Shown here piece after piece: positions 7,960 to 17,000 of a DNA stretch of 41,171 nt. Position 1 is the first letter of the stretch. Each line of letters starts with the position of its first letter. Made by a program: the position numbers and the translations under genes. The notes below the pieces were generated by a model, which saw only the letters and a program-made list of their open reading frames with translations, was not told the DNA's origin and did not search any database. This DNA comes from a candidate division Zixibacteria bacterium HGW-Zixibacteria-1. GTDB taxonomy: Bacteria > Zixibacteria > MSB-5A5 > GN15 > PGXB01. The stretch is from contig PGXB01000032.1 in the NCBI GenBank assembly GCA_002838945.1, forward strand, positions 1 through 41,171, read 5' to 3'.

Positions 7960-9690
7960 CTATATCCCCATCATCTGCCGGACGTATTTCGGGGGCGGGG
8001 TGCCGTAGGACAACAATTTGTCGTGGAACTCCTTCATGTTGAATCGGTCGCCCATCTTCGCCTGGTAGTCTTTCCTGATCCGGTTGATCTCGATATTACC
8101 GACATAGTACGATGATAGCTGCACCGACGACAGACAGGCACGGCGCCATTTCCCGGCCGCTTCGCCCTGCTCCTGGTAGCCCTCGTTCATCATCATATCC
8201 ATCGCTTCCTGTTCGGTCATGCCGGCGGTATGAATTTTCCGGTCGATGATGGCGTTGATAAGCATCCGCAGGCGCATCTTGAGCATCTGCATTTTCAGTT
8301 CCGGCCCGCCGAAACCTGCGGCCACCATCACCTGCTCGGAGTAGGTCGCCCAGCCTTCGGAAAACGGCCCGGATCCGTAGATGACGCGCACCAGCGTGGG
8401 CGCCTTGAACTGGTTGGCGTGGGCCGCCTGCAGGTAATGCCCCGGCATGGCCTCATGCACCGTCAGGTCATAAAGCATGGTGTTATTGTACTCGCGGAAA
8501 TATGAGGTCACCTGATTCGCATCCCAGTCGGACGGCGGCGGCGAGATGGAATAGAATGTCTTCTGCCCCTTTTCGAGCGGTCCCGGCGATTCGCAATAGG
8601 CGACTGCAAAACCGCGCTCGAATTCCGGCATGATGACCACCTCGACCGGCTCACCCGGCAATGTCACCAGTTCTTTATCGCGGACAAAGTCTTCCGCTTC
8701 CTTCAGGCAGGCGGTGGCGCACTCGACAATATTGCCGGCATCGGGGTGATCCTCGGCCATTCGGTCAAGAACCGCCTTGACCACTTTTTTCCGGTCGGCC
8801 AGGCTTTTCGAATCGCTCTTTTTGGGGAAATACTGTTTGTACAGCGGCAGAGCTGTTTGATAAATCTCTTCCTGGGTGGCAACCATTTCCTCCTCGGCCA
8901 TCCGGAGAATATCTTCCATGGTCAGATCGGTTTGGAGCCGGTGATGCATCTTGCGGCGGTACATATCCTCGCCTATCCGGAAATCGCCGTTCGAGCGCGG
9001 CAGAAGATCCTTTGCGAGCCATTCGGCATAAGTCTCCAATGCCGCCACGGCTTCTTTTTGCACCGGTTCTATTTCCGCCTTCATCTCAGGGACAGAGTCC
9101 AGCCAGGCATTGAGGTCATTTTTGACCAGATTGATGGTTCCTTTTATCTGTATCAGGGCGGTTTCGGTCTGGATTTTCGGCGGATTTTTCAGATTGGTCT
9201 TGGCCTGTTCCAGTAATCCGGGGACAGCCTGAAGTCGCCCCTTGACACTCTTGAGCCGTTCGGCCAGCGGCGCAAAGTCATTAATCAACAGGGTGTAGAT
9301 AGCTCCACCCGGATTGTAGCGGCCGGGAGCCCATTCGTAGGCCCGAACCGTATCATCATCGAAAATTCCTGCTTTTATTCCATCGACCAGCAGAGCATAG
9401 TCGATTTTGTTGGTATCGTTCAATTTTGCGGGATCGAAGGTCTTTAACGAATCCAGATAGGCAAGATCGTGAGTCATATTCTTCGCGATATTTTCCATGC
9501 TGTAATCATTCAGCCGGTGGTCATAGCGGTGGTCGCCGAGTTCGGTGGCCCACTCGGGATTCATTTCGATCATTTTTTCGATATAGCGGTTGGCCAGTTG
9601 TTCAAACCGGACGTCCTCGCTTAAGGGCTGGGCGCAGGATAACAGCGCCGCTGCCAGGAATAATAAGAAGATAAAATAATTGTGCCTCAT
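7960..9690 (-). CDS. DUF885 family lipoprotein, putative metallo-carboxypeptidase-like hydrolase
   Basis: The 576-aa protein matches the DUF885 family, large alpha-helical proteins that resemble M3/M32-type metallopeptidases. The zinc-site-like motif VHEAMPGHYLQ is present near residue 413, followed by the conserved GSGPFSEGWATYSEQ segment. The N terminus has a lipobox (LAAALLSCAQ, Cys at residue 19), so the mature protein is probably anchored in the inner or outer membrane. A GGAGAGG Shine-Dalgarno precedes the ATG. The gene stands alone with its own terminator. Peptidase activity is inferred from the motif and has not been shown for most members. Confidence 0.9.
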   Translation of the reverse strand: MRHNYFIFLLFLAAALLSCAQPLSEDVRFEQLANRYIEKMIEMNPEWATELGDHRYDHRLNDYSMENIAKNMTHDLAYLDSLKTFDPAKLNDTNKIDYALLVDGIKAGIFDDDTVRAYEWAPGRYNPGGAIYTLLINDFAPLAERLKSVKGRLQAVPGLLEQAKTNLKNPPKIQTETALIQIKGTINLVKNDLNAWLDSVPEMKAEIEPVQKEAVAALETYAEWLAKDLLPRSNGDFRIGEDMYRRKMHHRLQTDLTMEDILRMAEEEMVATQEEIYQTALPLYKQYFPKKSDSKSLADRKKVVKAVLDRMAEDHPDAGNIVECATACLKEAEDFVRDKELVTLPGEPVEVVIMPEFERGFAVAYCESPGPLEKGQKTFYSISPPPSDWDANQVTSYFREYNNTMLYDLTVHEAMPGHYLQAAHANQFKAPTLVRVIYGSGPFSEGWATYSEQVMVAAGFGGPELKMQMLKMRLRMLINAIIDRKIHTAGMTEQEAMDMMMNEGYQEQGEAAGKWRRACLSSVQLSSYYVGNIEINRIRKDYQAKMGDRFNMKEFHDKLLSYGTPPPKYVRQMMGI

Positions 9691-9809
9691 GTTTCCTCTC
9701 CAGTCGTGTTGTTATAAAATTTATATGAAGATAATTATGGCAAGGCGGCAAAGCAAATAGAATTTGCCGGATCGGCTGGGGCACCGCTCGAAATAGTATT
9801 AGGAATTTC

Positions 9810-9837
9810 TTGCATTTATTCGCGTATTATTTATAAT
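9810..9837 (+). promoter_or_regulatory. Sigma70-type promoter of the 9867 lipoprotein
   Basis: TTGCAT (9810-9815) is followed after 16 bases by a perfect TATAAT (9832-9837). Transcription would start near 9844, about 23 bases before the ATG. Confidence 0.65.
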
Positions 9838-9866
9838 GTTGAGTTATCATCCAGGGAGTGTTGTTT

Positions 9867-10457
9867 ATGAATAACAAATTGACCGGATACGTTATTGCAT
9901 TTTTTCTGTTTACCATAATTATTTTAATCTCCTGTGCCACGCTGGGATCCAAGGTCAGGGTTCAACAACCCGAAACGCTGAAACAGCTAAAATGCATTGT
10001 ACTCACCGAGCCGGTGTTGACGCAGAAATCAGGGGAAACCGTAACTGCCGCCACTGATGAAACCTGGCACGAACTTGTCGACACCAGATTCCTGTATGCT
10101 CTTGAAGAAAACGGGCTGGTCGATTTCATCTGCGACGATGACCTGAAAGATGTTATAAATAATGCCACCAAAGATCAGGCTGATCTGGATCGGTATCACC
10201 AGGCTATCGAGCGGCCCGTTGCAAACGCCGAAGCCATCCTGAAGACCAAGATGGAAATCAGACTGAAGGACGACAATAAAGGCGATTCATATGTAACAAT
10301 GCAACTGCATGATGCAAATACCGGCGGAATCATCCTCGAGATTGAATTCAATACCATGTGGGGCAAGGGCTATGTCAATAAGCCGACCACACTGATGACG
10401 ATCAGGGACGGCATCAGCGGCGCCGTTAAACTGCTGGCTGATCAACTAAGAAAATAA
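9867..10457 (+). CDS. Small lipoprotein of unknown function
   Basis: A 196-aa protein with a signal peptide and lipobox (IIILISCAT, Cys near residue 23), so it is probably lipidated. The mature domain alternates acidic helices and strands. Phrases such as KTKMEIRLKDDNKG and TMQLHDANTGGIILEIEF recall the CsgG/LpoB-like or DUF4136-like outer-membrane lipoproteins, but I cannot assign a family. The frame also opens with GTG at 9858, but the ATG at 9867 is preferred because GGGAG lies 9 bases before it. It has its own promoter and probably its own terminator. Confidence 0.75.
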   Translation: MNNKLTGYVIAFFLFTIIILISCATLGSKVRVQQPETLKQLKCIVLTEPVLTQKSGETVTAATDETWHELVDTRFLYALEENGLVDFICDDDLKDVINNATKDQADLDRYHQAIERPVANAEAILKTKMEIRLKDDNKGDSYVTMQLHDANTGGIILEIEFNTMWGKGYVNKPTTLMTIRDGISGAVKLLADQLRK

Positions 10458-10485
10458 TTCACTGAAATCAAATATTCCCGAACTG

Positions 10486-10507
10486 CCCGTATCCGGATCC
10501 GGGTTTT
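10486..10507 (+). terminator. Probable terminator of the 9867 lipoprotein gene
   Basis: The near-palindrome CCCGTATCCGGATCCGGG, with one mismatch and almost no loop, is followed by TTTT. It sits 28 bases past the stop, between two convergent genes. Confidence 0.5.
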
Positions 10508-10517
10508 CTATGTAAGT

Positions 10518-10850
10518 CTAATCCTTTCTCGGATAGATGATAATTATCGGCATTGATGCATGCGCGAAAACCCTCTGGTTGGGAAAATAAATGGCATAGG
10601 GATAGCTCCCGAACATGTTAAAATCGGCCGGGACCAGCGCCGATGCCTTATTGTCAGGTTCGATCGAAAGCATATTTGTCCCGAAAATACGCTCATCGGG
10701 AAATATGATTACGGCCGGGTCCCGAGTAAGATTATTAAACGTGACCGTGTCGCCGGGATACAAAGTTATCTGACCGGGCGCGACCGTAAAACTGCTGCCA
10801 TCGGACACAATGGCCGCCAACTGATTATTGACGGTAACGGGATCAATCAT
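10518..10850 (-). CDS. Small beta-rich protein of unknown function
   Basis: A 110-aa protein without signal peptide or membrane segment. The sequence ITLYPGDTVTFNNLTRDPAVI resembles a cupredoxin-like beta sandwich, but the usual copper ligands (two His, Cys, Met in the C-terminal loop) are not apparent; only one His remains, in FAHAS. The ATG at 10850 is chosen because a full AAGGAGGG (complement of 10858-10865) lies 7 bases upstream; the frame opens earlier at 10886. It lies 108 bases downstream of the kinase/TPR gene on the same strand and could be cotranscribed. Confidence 0.65.
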   Translation of the reverse strand: MIDPVTVNNQLAAIVSDGSSFTVAPGQITLYPGDTVTFNNLTRDPAVIIFPDERIFGTNMLSIEPDNKASALVPADFNMFGSYPYAIYFPNQRVFAHASMPIIIIYPRKD

Positions 10851-10958
10851 CTGCGGACCCTCCTTGCAATGATGGGTTGACTGCACCGATTTAAAGATTG
10901 GCGTCAGAAAATATTAATGGTTTTGACTTTCCTTAAATTTATACGCCGGATATATCGA

Positions 10959-11672
10959 TCATCGTGGGCTATTTGAGCCCGTTTCGAAATGATTTTCAAA
11001 CCGCGCATCAGCCAGCAATCCCTTTAATTCAGGCAGGCATTTCACAAAAGTAAACGGGTAGCCGCCGTCAAGCGCCTTCATAATCAATTTCAGGGCCTTG
11101 TCACGGAATCCAAGTTTTTCAAAAACAACACCGGCGCGGGCCATGATTATGATATTTTCGGGGGCCAGGTCCAGTGACTGCTCAATCAATGACAGCGCCC
11201 GGGCGCTGTCGCCGGTCACGGCGCTGCATTCGGCCAGGTTGGCCAGCAATTCAGGGTCGCGCGGGTTCACCCGCCGCAGTTCCTCGGCCATATTGATGGC
11301 CTTTTGATAAGCGGCATCGGCTCTGGCGGCCTGCCCCGGTATCTGGCCATAGGCAGAGGCAAGATTGGCCCACACCTGATAATCGGTACTGTCGAGCGCT
11401 TTGGCCTTTTCATACATGGCAGCGGCATCGATATAGCGATGCTCCATAAAGTGCAGTGTCCCCAGGTTGGAATAGGCGCCATAATTCGGCTCAATCTTCA
11501 AAGATTTTTCCCACATCGAGCGGGCATCATCCCAGCGCTCATAATAAAAATAAAGCGCCCCGACATTATTGTAATCGCTGTCGCTTTCGGGCAATAATTT
11601 CATAACCATATCCATTTGTTCAAAGGCTTCATCCGGCCGGCCAAGATTAAAGATAAAACAGTCCCAGATCAT
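10959..11672 (-). CDS. Out-of-frame C-terminal TPR part of the Ser/Thr kinase
   Basis: The open frame (237 codons from an ATG at 11672) encodes about five TPR units, for example DYNNVGALYFYYERWDDARS, YGAYSNLGTLHFMEHRYIDA and DYQVWANLASAYGQ, then a short tail. The first eight codons overlap the kinase gene in another frame and make no TPR sense. From codon 9 (NLGRPDEAFEQM) it continues the TPR that the kinase frame breaks off. Joining the two at 11648 restores the 34-residue TPR spacing exactly (Gly8, Ala20 and Pro32 in register). So this is the last 229 residues of one 882-aa protein, reached by +1 frameshifting, or separated by a one-base insertion or sequencing error. No Shine-Dalgarno precedes 11672. 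Confidence 0.8.
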   Translation of the reverse strand: MIWDCFIFNLGRPDEAFEQMDMVMKLLPESDSDYNNVGALYFYYERWDDARSMWEKSLKIEPNYGAYSNLGTLHFMEHRYIDAAAMYEKAKALDSTDYQVWANLASAYGQIPGQAARADAAYQKAINMAEELRRVNPRDPELLANLAECSAVTGDSARALSLIEQSLDLAPENIIIMARAGVVFEKLGFRDKALKLIMKALDGGYPFTFVKCLPELKGLLADARFENHFETGSNSPR

Positions 11673-13608
11673 AATATGCCGTCCAGTAATCCGGTTTTAA
11701 TTTAATGACTTTTTCATACGTTGTTCTGGCATCTTCAATCCTGTTAAGAGTTACATAGGTGTCGGCCAGTTCGCGGTAAGCTTTGTGCGACGATGGATCA
11801 ATATCGATGGCCCGCTTAAACTCATCGATGGCGTCTTCGTACTGCCCGGTTCCCTTGTAAATAGAACCCAGAATCACGTGCGATACTGCCACCTGATTGG
11901 AGATAGCTATCGATCGCCGGCAATTTTTCAGGGCGGGCTCGATCCATTCCGATGAATTGCTTATTTCATATTTCTCCCAATAAGCGCGACCCAGATCGGC
12001 ATACGCCAGCGCATATGTCGAATCCTCTTGAAGCGCCAATTTAAAGAGGAAGATGGAGGTATCGATATTTTCGATTTCATTGGAGTGCTGAAGGTAGCCG
12101 CAGGCTTTAATGTACAGCTCGTACGCCTCCGGATCGGTGGTGCCGCCCAAAGCCAGGATACGCCTTTCTTCAGGCATAACCTGAAGTTCCAGCACCTCGG
12201 CCAGTTCCAGAACGGTTGAATCCTGAAGCGCCGCCACATTGAATAGAGAAGCATCAATGACAATAGAGTTCAACTGCCGCCCGTTTATGGCATCTATGAG
12301 ATTAAGTGTCATACGAACCTCATCGCCGGCCAGCTGCACACTTCCGGTCACCGCCAGGGTAACGCCAAAGGCCCGCTTGGCCTGATTGACGCTGACTATA
12401 CGCCGCTCACGCACTTCGCTGGCTGGAATGACCCAGAAAGAATCCTGGAATTGTTCCAACTGTGTTATTTTGCTGGTCAGGGTCTCCATCAGGCCGTCGC
12501 AGAAAGCCTGGTTTGCATCATTGTTTCCGATATTGGCAAAGGGCAGCACGGCCAGAAATTTTCTGGCTGGGACCGTTTTAATCCCGAACGTTTTCAGCAC
12601 CCCGCGCCGCATCGATGGTACAGCCAGCATTGCCGTTGAGACGATAATCAACACCACCAGAAGCGAGGCCAGACTGATCCACAGGCGCCGCCGTAATGGA
12701 TGCATCGCGGTATAGAATTCCGCGCTGTCGAATCCCGGCAACGACAACTCCCGCCTGATGCGCTTGAAATCGGTAAGCATGTCCCCGACATGCTGGTACC
12801 GCATTTCCGGATTTTTGTCCAGAGCCTTATCAATAATCTTTTGCAGACCGTTTGGTACGTCGGCCTTGTACCGCGCCAGTGGTTCGGGAACGGATTGAGT
12901 GATGGCGCTGAAGGTTTCCTGGACAGTTCCCTTAAGAAAAGGCTGTCGTCCGGTTATCATTTCATACAGGACGATACCGAGTGAGAAAATATCGCTGCGA
13001 TGATCGGCCTGACGGCCGTTGACCTGCTCCGGCGACATATAGCCGACCGTCCCGATCGCTACTCCCTTGGGTGTCTGCCTCTCGCTTCCAAGCATCGCAG
13101 CCAGCCCAAAATCCAGAAGGCGGCAGCGTCCCTTACTGTCGAGAATAATGTTGGACGGTTTTATATCACGGTGAATGATGCCAGAATTGTGAGCCTCATT
13201 CAGCCCTTCGCAAATCTGAATGGCGAAATCGACGATGTTATCCAGGCCAAGCTCGCCGCACTTGATGACATCATGGCAGTCCCTTCCCTCGACCAGTTCC
13301 ATGGCAAGAAAAGGCCGTCCCTCATACTCGGAAACCTCATATATGGTCACAATATTCGGGTGATTCAGTTTGGCCGCCACCTGAGCCTCACGACGGAAAC
13401 GAATGCGACAGCTTTCATCGCGGCAGATATCGGACCTGAGAAATTTGAGGGCCGTCTTACGGCCCAACTCGGTATCTTCGGCCAGATAAACTTCGCCCAT
13501 TCCGCCGGAACCTATTTCTTCGACAATCTGATAATGGCCGATTCTGGTTCCACGGGGAAGAATCATGTACGACCGGGTCTCATCATCCTGGTTGTTTTCT
13601 CTATGCAA
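11647..13608 (-). CDS. Transmembrane Ser/Thr protein kinase with TolB-like and TPR domains (N-terminal part)
   Basis: A 653-codon frame. Residues 24-290 form a Hanks-type kinase with the glycine loop GSGGMGEVY, catalytic Lys near 55 (ALKFL), HRDIKPSN (Asp 148), DFGLA (Asp 166) and SPEQ, so all key residues are present. One membrane helix follows (about 305-330), then an outside domain with FLAVLPFANIG and CDGLMETLTSKI, typical of TolB/FlgO-like modules after bacterial kinases, then TPRs. The frame stops inside a TPR at UAU CUU UAA (11655-11647), and the rest is in the next frame. The start is either TTG at 13608, with GGGGG upstream, or ATG at 13566, without a clear Shine-Dalgarno. Substrate unknown. 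Confidence 0.88.
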   Translation of the reverse strand: MHRENNQDDETRSYMILPRGTRIGHYQIVEEIGSGGMGEVYLAEDTELGRKTALKFLRSDICRDESCRIRFRREAQVAAKLNHPNIVTIYEVSEYEGRPFLAMELVEGRDCHDVIKCGELGLDNIVDFAIQICEGLNEAHNSGIIHRDIKPSNIILDSKGRCRLLDFGLAAMLGSERQTPKGVAIGTVGYMSPEQVNGRQADHRSDIFSLGIVLYEMITGRQPFLKGTVQETFSAITQSVPEPLARYKADVPNGLQKIIDKALDKNPEMRYQHVGDMLTDFKRIRRELSLPGFDSAEFYTAMHPLRRRLWISLASLLVVLIIVSTAMLAVPSMRRGVLKTFGIKTVPARKFLAVLPFANIGNNDANQAFCDGLMETLTSKITQLEQFQDSFWVIPASEVRERRIVSVNQAKRAFGVTLAVTGSVQLAGDEVRMTLNLIDAINGRQLNSIVIDASLFNVAALQDSTVLELAEVLELQVMPEERRILALGGTTDPEAYELYIKACGYLQHSNEIENIDTSIFLFKLALQEDSTYALAYADLGRAYWEKYEISNSSEWIEPALKNCRRSIAISNQVAVSHVILGSIYKGTGQYEDAIDEFKRAIDIDPSSHKAYRELADTYVTLNRIEDARTTYEKVIKLKPDYWTAYYDLGLFYL

Positions 13609-13618
13609 CTAAGACCCC

Positions 13619-13652
13619 CTGCCTGAAAAGACAACTGCCTTGAAAAGGCAGT
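13619..13652 (-). promoter_or_regulatory. Hairpin with alternative pairing in the kinase leader
   Basis: On the minus strand a perfect 8-bp stem ACTGCCTT/AAGGCAGT (13634-13641 with 13645-13652) lies 26-44 bases upstream of the TTG start. A second GGCAG (complement of 13619-13623), next to the GGGGG Shine-Dalgarno, could pair with the same CTGCC arm. The two folds exclude each other. A regulatory role is inference; the stem loop has only three bases. Confidence 0.35.
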
Positions 13653-13951
13653 AAGACATTTCCAATTTAATAACTATCCTCAAATAAGGCAATATGGAAA
13701 ATATAAAAATAACTGTCCATATTCGGCATATCTTAAGAATCGAATCTTCAGCAATTTATACGGCATAAATAGGATAATTCCTCGTCGGTTTTCATTATTT
13801 ACATAAGTTATTATGGTATTTGCACTTCCTAATGGGGGGGCGAACAAAAAAACAGATCGGATTTGAATTTGCCTGATAACTATCGTGGATGTATTCTTCA
13901 TTAATCGGCATCGATATGGATCGAAAATGCCGTACATTCATCGGAATTACA

Positions 13952-13980
13952 TTGACAAAAAATCTACTTCCGGTTATACT
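13952..13980 (+). promoter_or_regulatory. Near-consensus sigma70 promoter of the beta-helix gene
   Basis: TTGACA (13952-13957), a 17-base spacer, then TATACT (13975-13980). This is 11 of 12 consensus bases at ideal spacing. Transcription should start near 13987, giving a 67-base leader before the ATG at 14054. Confidence 0.8.
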
Positions 13981-14053
13981 TTATTGGATTCAATCAGGCT
14001 GCCACTCAATAAGCGGCCCTGATATTTGGAATATACTACCTTGGGAGGACAAC

Positions 14054-17000
14054 ATGAAGTTATCCGGAAAATTAATCTATCTGGTCGTCATGTTTTTTGG
14101 CAGCGCAATTTTCGCCATGTCGGCGACTATTAATGTACCGAGCGATCAATCGACAATACAGGATGGTATCGCCGCGGCGGTCGATTATGATACTGTTATG
14201 GTTGCACCGGGAACTTATAACGGTCATATAAATTTCAATGGTAAGCTGATCGTTGTTAAATCCAGCGATGGTCCGCTGGAGACGATTATCACCGGTGATG
14301 CCGTAGTTTACAGCGCTCTGGTGACATTCAACAGCGGCGAAACTTCGGAGGCGGTTCTGGAGGGATTCACTCTGCTCGGGGGCTGGCTGGGTGTATATTG
14401 TGAAGGTTCCGGTCCGACGATTAATTACAATATATTAAAGGATCAACACACGACCGAGTGGGCCGCCATCAGCCTGGCCGCGCCGGGTTATCCGCCCGGT
14501 GCCGGTATCGGCCCTGCCCCGGCCGTAATCATAAATAATACGATCATCAATAGTGCCAACGGCGGGATTTCATCATTCTCGACCGAAGCGCCTATTATCA
14601 AAAACAACATTATTGCCTTTAATGCGCATTATGGTATTCACCTGCAATCCGTTTCTCTACCGATAGAATTTTCTTACAATGACTTGTATGGAAATGGAGT
14701 AAATTATCTGAATTTGTCTCATGATTCCACTTCAATCAGCGAGGACCCGGATTTTGTCCTCGATTACAGGCTCTCCCAGGCTTCTCCATGTATCGATGCC
14801 GGCGATCCCGATCCATTATATAATGATCCCGACGGCAGCCGTAATGATATGGGAGCGCTTCCGTCAGGCGAAAACTTCCTGGCTGTTGACAACATAAATT
14901 TCGGCCCCGACATTGCCAACCTGAGCATTCCAACTCTAATCCCGGAAATATTTTGGTCTTATCTCAGTTATCCGGAAACTGAACAACAGCAATATGAAAT
15001 CGAAGTCGGAACGGATGATGACTGGTCCGTCGCCGAAATGTGGGCTCCTGGTCCGGTAAGCTCGAATGAAACCAGTGTCGTCTATAACGGCTTACCGCTG
15101 ACCGACAGAGGAGCATACTACCTGCGGATTCGAGTGAGTGACGGCAGTAACTGGAGCTCCTGGGAACAGGAGATGTTTATAATCCATACCACTATCATTA
15201 CTGTCAACGTTCCACTTGATTTTGCCTCAATTCAGGAAGGCATCGACTATGCGTTGAACGGCGATACGGTTCTGGTGGCTCCGGGGACCTATGAAGGACT
15301 TATCAACTTCGATGGGAAGTTGATTGTGGTCAGGTCCAGTGACGGTCCGCTGCAAACAGTAATTACGGGCAGTGATTCGGTGTACAGCGCGCTGGTCACA
15401 TTTAATCACGGCGAAACGCAGGATGCTGTGCTGGAAGGATTCACCCTGCTCGAGGGATGGCTTGGAGTGTACTGCGAAGGCTCCGGTCCAACCATCAAAT
15501 TCAATCTTTTAAAAAATCAGCATACAACCGAATGGGCGGCCATAAATCTGGCGGCGCCCGGCTATCCGCCAAGCGCCAGGTCCGGTCCGGCTCCGGCGGT
15601 GATTGTCAATAACACCATTGTCAACTGTGCCAACGGCGGAATATCGTCATTTTCGACCGAGGCGCCGGTTATCAGGAACAATATTATTGCCTTCAACGGC
15701 GGTTATGGAATCCATCTTCAAAAGGCAAGTTATCCTTCGATTTTGGCCTTTAATGATGTTTATGGCAATTCAGTCAATTATATAAATGTCTATCCCGATT
15801 CCGGTTCGATAAGCGATGATCCGCTTTTCAATCCCGATTTTACACTGGCGCCGAATTCACCTTGTATCGATGCCGGTGATCCCGACGCGCAGTACAATGA
15901 CCCTGATGGAAGCCGAAGCGATATGGGGGCCTTGCCGATAGTAAACAATTATCCATTTGCCGCAAATCTCAATTTTGGCGCCGGTGTTAATCCGAATGCC
16001 GTCCCGACCCTGACTCCGGAATTCTTCTGGACCTATATCGATCCCGATGCAACGATGCAGCAGCAATATGAAATCGAAGTGGGGACGGATGACGACTGGT
16101 CGGTTGCCGAGATGTGGGCCTCCGGTCCCGTTTATTCAGGTGATACAAGTGCTGTTTATGACGGAACGCCGCTCGAAGAACGGGTCCCCTATTTCGTGCG
16201 AATCAGAGTCAGCGACGGTGAAACGTGGGGCGGCTGGAATATGAAAGAATTCAAAGTCCGAACCTCCTTTGTCACCATTCTGGTTCCCGGTGATTACGAG
16301 ACGATTCAGGGGGCCATCGATGCCTCGGATGACGGCGACACGGTCCTGGTGGCGCCGGGAACCTATGATGGGCTCATCAATTTTAACGGCAAGCTGATTG
16401 TGGTTCGATCCAACAGCGGCCCGCTGATGACCGTTATCACCGGCAGTGATTCGATGTACAGCGCACTGGTGACCTTCAACCATGGCGAAACGCAGGATGC
16501 GGTTCTGGAAGGGTTCACTCTGCTCGAGGGGTGGCTCGGTGTCTATTGCGAAAACTCGGGCCCGACCATAAGATACAACCTTTTCAGGGACCAGCATACG
16601 ACCGAGTGGGCGGCAATAAACCTGGCCGGATCCGGCTATCCGCCAAGCGCCGGTATCGGCCCTGCCCCGGCTGTGATTATCAATAACACTATTGTCAACT
16701 GCACCAACGGCGGGATTTCATCCTTCTCGAACGAGGTCCCGATAATCAAAAACAATATAATTGCCTTCAACGGCGGTTATGGCATCCATCTGCAGGATTC
16801 AGCGCTGTCGTCGGCGCTGTCATATAATGATGTTTACGGTAACCCGATCGACTATATCAATGCGGAAGCCGGTTTCGAATCGATAAGCGCCGATCCGCTA
16901 TTCGATGAGAATTTCAATCTGACCGAAGGTTCACCTTGTATCGATGCCGGTGACCCCGACCCGCTGTACAATGATCCCGACGGCAGCCGCAACGACATGG

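Larger units (their letters stand above)
13609..14053. other. 445-bp divergent intergenic region between kinase and beta-helix genes
   Basis: AT-rich, with no supported gene. It holds the kinase leader hairpin at its left end and a near-consensus promoter at 13952-13980 for the plus-strand gene. A run of seven G (about 13834-13840) is notable as a possible slippage tract but lies in no gene. The kinase promoter should lie near 13690-13720; only weak matches are seen. Confidence 0.6.

Noticed and set aside
13680-13937. 85-codon minus-strand frame in the gap before the beta-helix gene
   Set aside because: No Shine-Dalgarno or domain, AT-rich low-quality sequence, and it overlaps the start of the promoter region.
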